Assembly (NCBI GenBank): GCA_021307315.1
Contig: JAJSPD010000037.1
Coordinates: 124,001 to 188,000 of the forward strand
Source of the DNA: Bisporella sp. PMI_857
Taxonomy: Eukaryota > Ascomycota > Leotiomycetes > Helotiales > Helotiaceae
DNA length: 64,000 bases
Direction: 5' to 3'
Each line of letters opens with the position of its first letter. Position 1 is the stretch's first letter. The position numbers and the translations under genes were made by a program. Positions 58,501 through 64,000 of the stretch are shown here, one piece after another. Under the pieces are notes generated by a model. That model was given only the letters and a program-made list of their open reading frames with translations, did no database searches and was not told where the DNA came from.

Positions 58501-59951
58501 ATGTCTGGGTCTACCAAGTATATATTGGTGTCGTTGCCAACTTCTATATCACCTTCCAATGATAAAGACGAGGCTTTGACAGCCCTGCGATCCACGGTTT
58601 CTACGGACAACGGAATTACTATTCCCTTCAAGATACCGGATTTCAAGATTGGGGCGGTTGATACCTTGCTAACACAAGCCGATGATCTTGGAAAGCTCGA
58701 AAGCTCTTGTGCAGCAGTCGTACAAAAAATAGGAGATACTTTACGCAGTTTGCTGGAAGGCGACGAGGAGAAGATAGCTCAACAGAAGACTGTAAATGAC
58801 AGTATGTTGGAACTAATTCTGCGTAATGAGAACATTGCCTAATCTACGGATTTATAGAGCCTGCAGACCAATATTTACGGGCTTTCAGCTGGAACAAAGT
58901 CAAGTATCGTGCAGATAAACCATTGACAGAGCTTATTAGCTCATTACAGAAGGAGCTCGTTAGCATTGACAATGATGTCAAAAGCAAGATTACCCAATAC
59001 AACTCAATCAAGACCAATCTTACAGCTTTGGAGCGGAAACAAACGTACGCTATGGGGCACCACTAGAATGATAGATGGCTAACACCAAGTAGGGGCAATC
59101 TTGCTACCAAGTCACTCACACCAGTCGTAGATCCAAAATTACTTGTCCAAGACTCCGAATACATCGAGACACACCTGATTGTAGTACCAACAAACATGAA
59201 AAAGGATTTCCTAAGGAGTTATGAGACAATAGCACCCATGGTTGTACCGCGGTCATCTATTGAGGTTACCCATGACGACGAGTTCACACTATATGCAGTC
59301 ACAACATTCAAGAAGACGAGCGCGGAATTTCAACATAAGTGTAGGGAGAACAAGTGGACGCCCCGGGACTATAAATATGTTCAGGGTGGCAAAGAAGAGG
59401 AGAGCAGAGAGTTTGAGAAAGTGAACAGAGATGAGAGGAAGGTTTGGGGCGAGGCATTAAGACTTGCGAGGACGGGCTGGAGTGAGGCCGTTATGATCTG
59501 GCTACATGTGTTGACCCTGCGGGTATTTGCAGAAACTGTTCTGCGGTATGGACTCCCGCTTGACTACGTCTGTGGGCTCGTCAAGGTAAGAGCTGCTGGG
59601 ACTCATGGAGACGAGGTAGCAATTGCTGACTTTCATAGACGAACCCTAAGTTAGCGAAGAAAGCAAAGACTAATCTAGATTCTACATACTCATACCTAGG
59701 CGGAAACTCTGTGGGTCGAGATAAGAAAGGCCGAGTTTTGAAGGATGATTCTGCGCTGTCATCTGATAGTAAGTGTCCATTCGGTTTTTCAAGTTCTGAG
59801 ACTTGTGTACGCACAAGAGAATGGCTTCAAAAGCAGAGATCTGTAGATGTTACCTATCACAGGACTGACATATATCATAGTGGCTGCAGCTGGGGTAGGA
59901 GGAGAAACCGAGTACACACCATATGTGTACTACGAGTTCGAGATTATATGA
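58501..59951 (+). CDS. VMA5: V-type ATPase subunit C
   Basis: Five exons: 58501-58801, 58858-59044, 59093-59585, 59639-59768 and 59881-59951; 393 aa, nearly the length of yeast Vma5 (392). Landmarks are KYILVSLP at the start, FKIPDFKIGAVDTLLTQADD, DQYLRAFSWNKVKYR, ETHLIVVPTNMKKDFLRSYE, MVVPRSSIEVTHDDEFTLY, FAETVLRYGLPLDYV and the terminal TPYVYYEFEII. Subunit C is the peripheral-stalk connector of the V1 sector that is released on reversible disassembly of the vacuolar proton pump. The last exon, 71 nt, encodes the conserved tail. It ends 130 bp from the convergent MET14 gene. Confidence 0.95.
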
Positions 59952-60081
59952 TTCATGACAAGCATGGCGGTCAAGTATGAGCTCAGGAACTGTAAAGATA
60001 TCAAGTCCCAGCATAGAAGCTGGAGAGCAAGGCAATGTTAATTTGTCGTAAATACACCTTGTCTACCATACAACTATCCAT

Positions 60082-60893
60082 TTACCGTGCAACCAAGCCC
60101 TCTTTCTGCAAGTACTCCACAATCTTTGCCACAGACTCCTCGACGCTCAACTGATCACTCCTGATATGAATCTCCGGGTTTTCGGGCGCCTCATACGGTG
60201 CAGAGATACCAGTGAAGTTAGGAATCTCGCCAGCTCGCGCCTTCTTGTACAAACCCTTAGGATCCCTTTGCTCAGCGACTTCAACAGGGATATCAACAAA
60301 CACCTCGATAAAGGGGATTGCAGGGTCGGTACTGCCTTTCGGAGCTTGAGCATGAAGTTCTCGTGCTACCTTTCTGTCTGCAATGTATGGCGAGATAAAC
60401 GATGTGAGCGCGATGGTCGAGGAGTCTGCAAAAAGCTTTGCAACCTATTTCCTCATTAGCCCCCTCCCTTCCAACATCTTCCTTCCTGCCCTTCTCTTTC
60501 CCCAGCTATTAGAGCAAAATTTGGAGGCTCACATGCGCGATCCGTCTAATATTCTCATTCCGGTCCTTCTCGCTGAATCCTAAATCAGAGTTCAGCCCGA
60601 AGCGCACGTTGTCACCGTCCAGTCTGTAGGCTGCAAGGCCAAGGTGCAAAAGATGCTGCTCGAGGGCTGTTGCGATGGTGGATTTTCCTGAGGCGGAGAG
60701 GCCTGTGAACCAGACTGTGAAGCCTTGCTGCTTGCGTAACTCGTTGCGCTCGCTGCGCGTGAGTGCTGCTTCGTGCCATGTTATGTTTCTGAGTTCTGTC
60801 AGTTCTGTGTTGCGAGGGCCTTGAAAGTAAGTTGATGGCGGGGTCTAGTGGGGTAATTTCTAGTATTTTTGGGAGGAATTCTTACGTCGCCAT
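60082..60893 (-). CDS. MET14: Adenylylsulfate (APS) kinase
   Basis: Exons 60893-60886, 60788-60533 and 60444-60082 give 208 aa; yeast Met14 is 202. The first coding exon is only 8 nt (ATG plus five bases), joined over a 97-bp intron to read [20 protein letters not shown]. The P-loop GLSASGKS spans residues 32-39. [41 protein letters not shown] and [18 protein letters not shown] are the diagnostic APS-kinase motifs. The enzyme phosphorylates adenosine-5'-phosphosulfate to PAPS in sulfate assimilation. Regulation by a CYS3/MetR-type factor is known for the pathway, but I see no clear site here. Confidence 0.95.
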
Positions 60894-62087
60894 TGTAAGA
60901 TTGGGGTCAGATGACACTTTTAATTCTTGATTGAAATATAATCTGATGAAAACAAAAGATCAGATGAGGCAGTGAGGGTCGGATGGACAAGAATTGCGCT
61001 ATCAAAAAAGCAATTCCTGCTACAAAATGTTTAGTTCTCTTGGGCCGAAGGCGTCATATTCGGATCAACAAATTTTCCAGCCCGTCACCAAAGTAATCAC
61101 GTGTAGTTAGAGATGTCTTCTTATTCCTACCGCAATCTCTATATTGTGAAGCCCGATTCTGAACTATTGTACATGCCTGGGTGTCTCAGGGGTTGATACA
61201 TCTGGCTGAACGATAGATATAGGCATTAAATTGGCTGTACTGTTATACATCTAGAAGTAGCAGCAACTTGACTCAATCATTAGGGATGCATCCTCAAGAA
61301 TGTTCTTCTACCAGATACAAAGATAGAAATATATCTTAGCAAATCACGATTGTTTCAAAATAATTGGCAGACAGACAACAGTAAAGTAATATAATCATTA
61401 GTGAAGCTCAATATTAGTAAGTCTAAACAATCAATAACCACAAATAAATATGTATACTATCAACTTATATCACGACCAACATTTGCATAAACTGGGTAAT
61501 GTTAGCTATTAACCTTGCGGAGGTGTGGTTACGCGCTCGGTCTTTGTTTCTATGATGGCATTTCTATGATGGCACCTTGGGTATGGATCCAGCTAAAGGG
61601 CCTAGACTTTAAAGTTGAAATGCTTCCTTCAAGAATGAATTGCAATATTCCCCCCCATCGTTTGCTGTGGCGGGCAGGGCTGAATTTCTTGTAAAGAAAA
61701 GTAAGCAACAGTTTCTATTTTGAGGCTACAATGTGATAACACGGCGACACTATTTCGTAGCAGCTTATCTTCCAGGCCACAATGATGACAAATAATTTAA
61801 AATTACTCCATATGTGGCTTGTTCAAAACTGAACAACGTACAAAAAGGGAAGCCGGAATCGAACAACACCGCCTGGTCTAAACAAGTCTAATCATGCTCT
61901 TATAGCAGTTCCGCCCTCGAAGCAAGTCTTTATACTCCCCAGTCTGTAGCCTAATAGTCTCTAGATGCTCGATTATCTTCGGCAACCCAGACCGTTTGAA
62001 CAGCCCTGAGTAATTACATGGCGAGCGATACTCCTTTTTTGGAATAGTGTTTCTCACTCGGGTACTAGCCTCTTCATTTTCTACGGT
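60894..62087. other. Intergenic region
   Basis: Promoter of MET14 and 3' region of the thioesterase gene. A 14-bp unit TTTCTATGATGGCA is repeated twice in tandem at about 61547-61574. AT-rich otherwise. No gene seen. Confidence 0.5.
61547..61574 (+). repeat. Two tandem copies of a 14-bp unit
   Basis: TTTCTATGATGGCA occurs twice back to back in an intergenic region. Probably a small slippage duplication. Confidence 0.85.
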
Positions 62088-63036
62088 TCAGTCAGTTAAA
62101 GCTTCTTGGACGGATTCTTTATCACTTACCTCGGCTTGTCTTGGTTCAATAAAAAGGGCAGAAGCATCAGCCAGAATCACTGGCGTCTCTCCTTCACCCA
62201 CTAGTGTCTCTATCCGGCCTTCCACCCATGCTTTTCGCCCCTCAACCTTCGTTGTAGTTGCCCTTAGGACAATAAAACTTCCTGCCATAGCCGGGGCACG
62301 GTAGTTGATGTTGAGAGTTGCTGTTACTCCAACTTTATTCGGTAGAGCAGGAAAACAGCATCCGGCCAATCCCTCATCTAAAATGGTTGCAAGTAGACCT
62401 CCGTGGATTATACCTGGGTGGCCACATAGATCGGCACCTAAGTACGATATGGAGACCAATGATTTTCCGCCTTCCTCGTTCCACGTATAAGGAGGGACCA
62501 CAATCCTTCCTGGACCCATGAGCGTGCCTCCCGTTAGATTCTGTGCCCTATACGACGCTGGCATCTTCAGATGAGGCCGTGATTCTCGAAACTCTGACTT
62601 CGATCTCAGTTCAACGGCTACTGGGTGGTTCTTGATATGGTCTTCAATTTCACTTGCGATGTCATCTTCAGGTTTGTAGAGAATAAGCGTCTCTTCGTCG
62701 GTAGGAGGATTTAGGATTTCGTTTGCCATGCCGATTGCCTGCGCTGATGCAGTAACTACTCCCAAAAATGCAGAGATAATTCCAATGGCCGTCACGGACA
62801 AGGCTCGCCTGAACAGTGATCGTTTTGGAGGCCCGGCAATGTATGTATCTGAAGAGTTAGCCTTCTTGATATCGAATATGCACTTAGTACTAACCCTGAG
62901 TATTATGAAGCCTTCTGAACGTAGTGAATTTTTGCGAATGGCTTTGCAAAAAGTTTGAAGAGATTTTGTTACGGGGACTGTGGAGAAGAGTCTTTATAAC
63001 ACGTCCACTGGCACTAGGCCGCAGGCCTCGGCGCAT
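62088..63036 (-). CDS. Mitochondrial 4HBT-type thioesterase
   Basis: Exons 63036-62895 and 62848-62088 (46-bp intron, GTTAGT donor, phase 1) give 300 aa. The start MRRGLRPSASGRVIKTLLHS is Arg/Ser-rich without acids, a typical mitochondrial presequence. This supports the upstream exon; the second exon alone contains no suitable N-terminal ATG. A hydrophobic helix (AIGIISAFLGVVTASAQA) follows. The hotdog domain has LGADLCGHPGIIHGGLLATI, with the HGG motif followed by DEGLAGCCF, and VTATLNINYRAPAMAGSF. These acyl-CoA thioesterases hydrolyse CoA esters; the human THEM4/THEM5 and yeast Fmp10 groups are closest in layout. Substrate length is not predictable. Confidence 0.85.
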
Positions 63037-63932
63037 CAACATTTTTCACACATGTACGGACCGGATTTCTTCAATGCCGCTTCATGATTCATGAGATTAG
63101 AAGGGAAGCATTGAGTTATGCAGATGACCCATATGTTCGGAGGTTCCAACCCTTGACTGGTCCCGTTAAGGCTGCCAGGATGATGTTTGTCCCGAGGCTG
63201 AAATTTTCTTATCTATCGGCTGGATAAACTTTTCGCCATACACGTGACCAGAGCTTTCCTTCAACGTCTTCAGATTAGTGTCAATTAGATGTTTTTCCTT
63301 GATAACGATCAAGTCGTCCTGAAGCTGCTAATAGAAATTGTGCTCCATCACTTGAGACGTCAAGTTAGAGAAAAGGTCTAGAACGCTGACGTCGGCTTGC
63401 ATGCTTGGCAGTGATCCTGACAACCCCTCAGTTCAGGATATTTCCATGAAGCTCCAGTATGAAACCAGCCCATAATCTGTCAGGAACGCGTTGAATTAGC
63501 TGCATCTGCATGAAACATAGGTCATCTTATGAGAAATACTTACAGGGAAGACTTATAGCTGTGGAAGAGTATCTTAGTCTTGTTGACCGCTGCTTGCTGT
63601 GGTTAACACGTTAATCACTTAAGTTATCTAGCGACAAGCTTATCAAAGGTTATCAGTAGGTCTTCAAGTGGAAGAATATTACTATAATAGTGCTTAGGCG
63701 CCCTGAAGCTAAGAATATACATGGTCTGTCGTTGCATGGCCTTAGGCCATTTATGCGCTCCCCGCTTTGTGATCAGATCGGAACTTTGTGACTGGTTCTC
63801 AAAAACTTGGAAGCTGAAAGATCTAAATTATAAAAGAGCCATCTGCCATGTCCGCAGCCAGACCTTCTCTTGTATCTATCATCTAACCTGTGAGAACCCT
63901 AACAACATAAACAAGCACGACTATTATCAATC
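63037..63932. other. Intergenic region
   Basis: Divergent promoter space between the thioesterase and the truncated last gene. A 74-aa plus-strand frame at 63721-63945 overlaps the next start and has no motif. Confidence 0.45.
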
Positions 63933-64000
63933 ATGGCAACTGTAGATACCACTGACTTGGGACCCGCACACCCTCCCAAGTATGATATTCTAGGCATGGG
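63933..64000 (+). CDS. Start of a gene cut by the window end
   Basis: An ATG at 63933, in the context AATCATGG, opens a frame that stays open to the last base: MATVDTTDLGPAHPPKYD, then ILGMG. The upstream leader is AC-rich (CATAAACAAGCACGAC), as in highly expressed fungal genes. Only 22-23 residues are visible, so no function can be named. Confidence 0.5.
   Translation, partial: MATVDTTDLGPAHPPKYDILGM

Overview
The window reads as nuclear DNA of a filamentous ascomycete (Pezizomycotina; Leotiomycetes is my guess from overall character, not a tested placement). Most genes are broken by short introns of about 44-126 bp with GT(A/G)NGT-type donors, CTAAC/CTGAC-like branch sites and phase-consistent splicing. 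Genes lie on both strands without operons, and several products have mitochondrial presequences. I rebuilt exon structures by hand; nearly every multi-exon model below closes in frame. No tRNA, rRNA or CRISPR array was found.

Layout. 1-3.5 kb is gene-poor and holds a probable 458-bp MITE with TA target-site duplication. 3.5-16.8 kb: an ESCRT-I VPS37-like gene, an F-box gene, a five-exon NUP84/NUP107 nucleoporin and a 1068-aa Q/N/S-rich AT-hook protein. 17.6-19.4 kb: a decayed F-box/2EXR-like gene. 20.1-26.9 kb: a glutathione S-transferase with a possible second, mitochondrial start, a NAPE-PLD-like phospholipase, a GPI-anchored secreted protein and a secreted amidase.

27.3-35.3 kb is a gene graveyard. 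It holds a ketoacyl-synthase remnant of a non-reducing polyketide synthase (frameshifted, with an internal deletion removing the catalytic Cys), the C-terminal part of a berberine-bridge-type FAD oxidoreductase, and a disabled monocarboxylate-type MFS transporter. Together they suggest a dead secondary-metabolite cluster.

36.6-46.3 kb is conserved housekeeping: a SCYL2 pseudokinase, then three consecutive mitochondrial genes. These are a branched-chain aminotransferase, complex I subunit ESSS/NDUFB11, and a fused alpha-beta succinyl-CoA-synthetase-like protein whose gene carries an 8-nt microexon and a GC-AG intron. Valine and isoleucine catabolism, started by the aminotransferase, feeds propionyl/succinyl-CoA metabolism.

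47.2-64 kb: a seven-exon GMC oxidoreductase, three unassigned genes, an MpaB-type ER oxygenase, V-ATPase subunit C (VMA5) tail-to-tail with APS kinase (MET14), a mitochondrial 4HBT thioesterase, and the first 68 bases of a gene cut by the window end.
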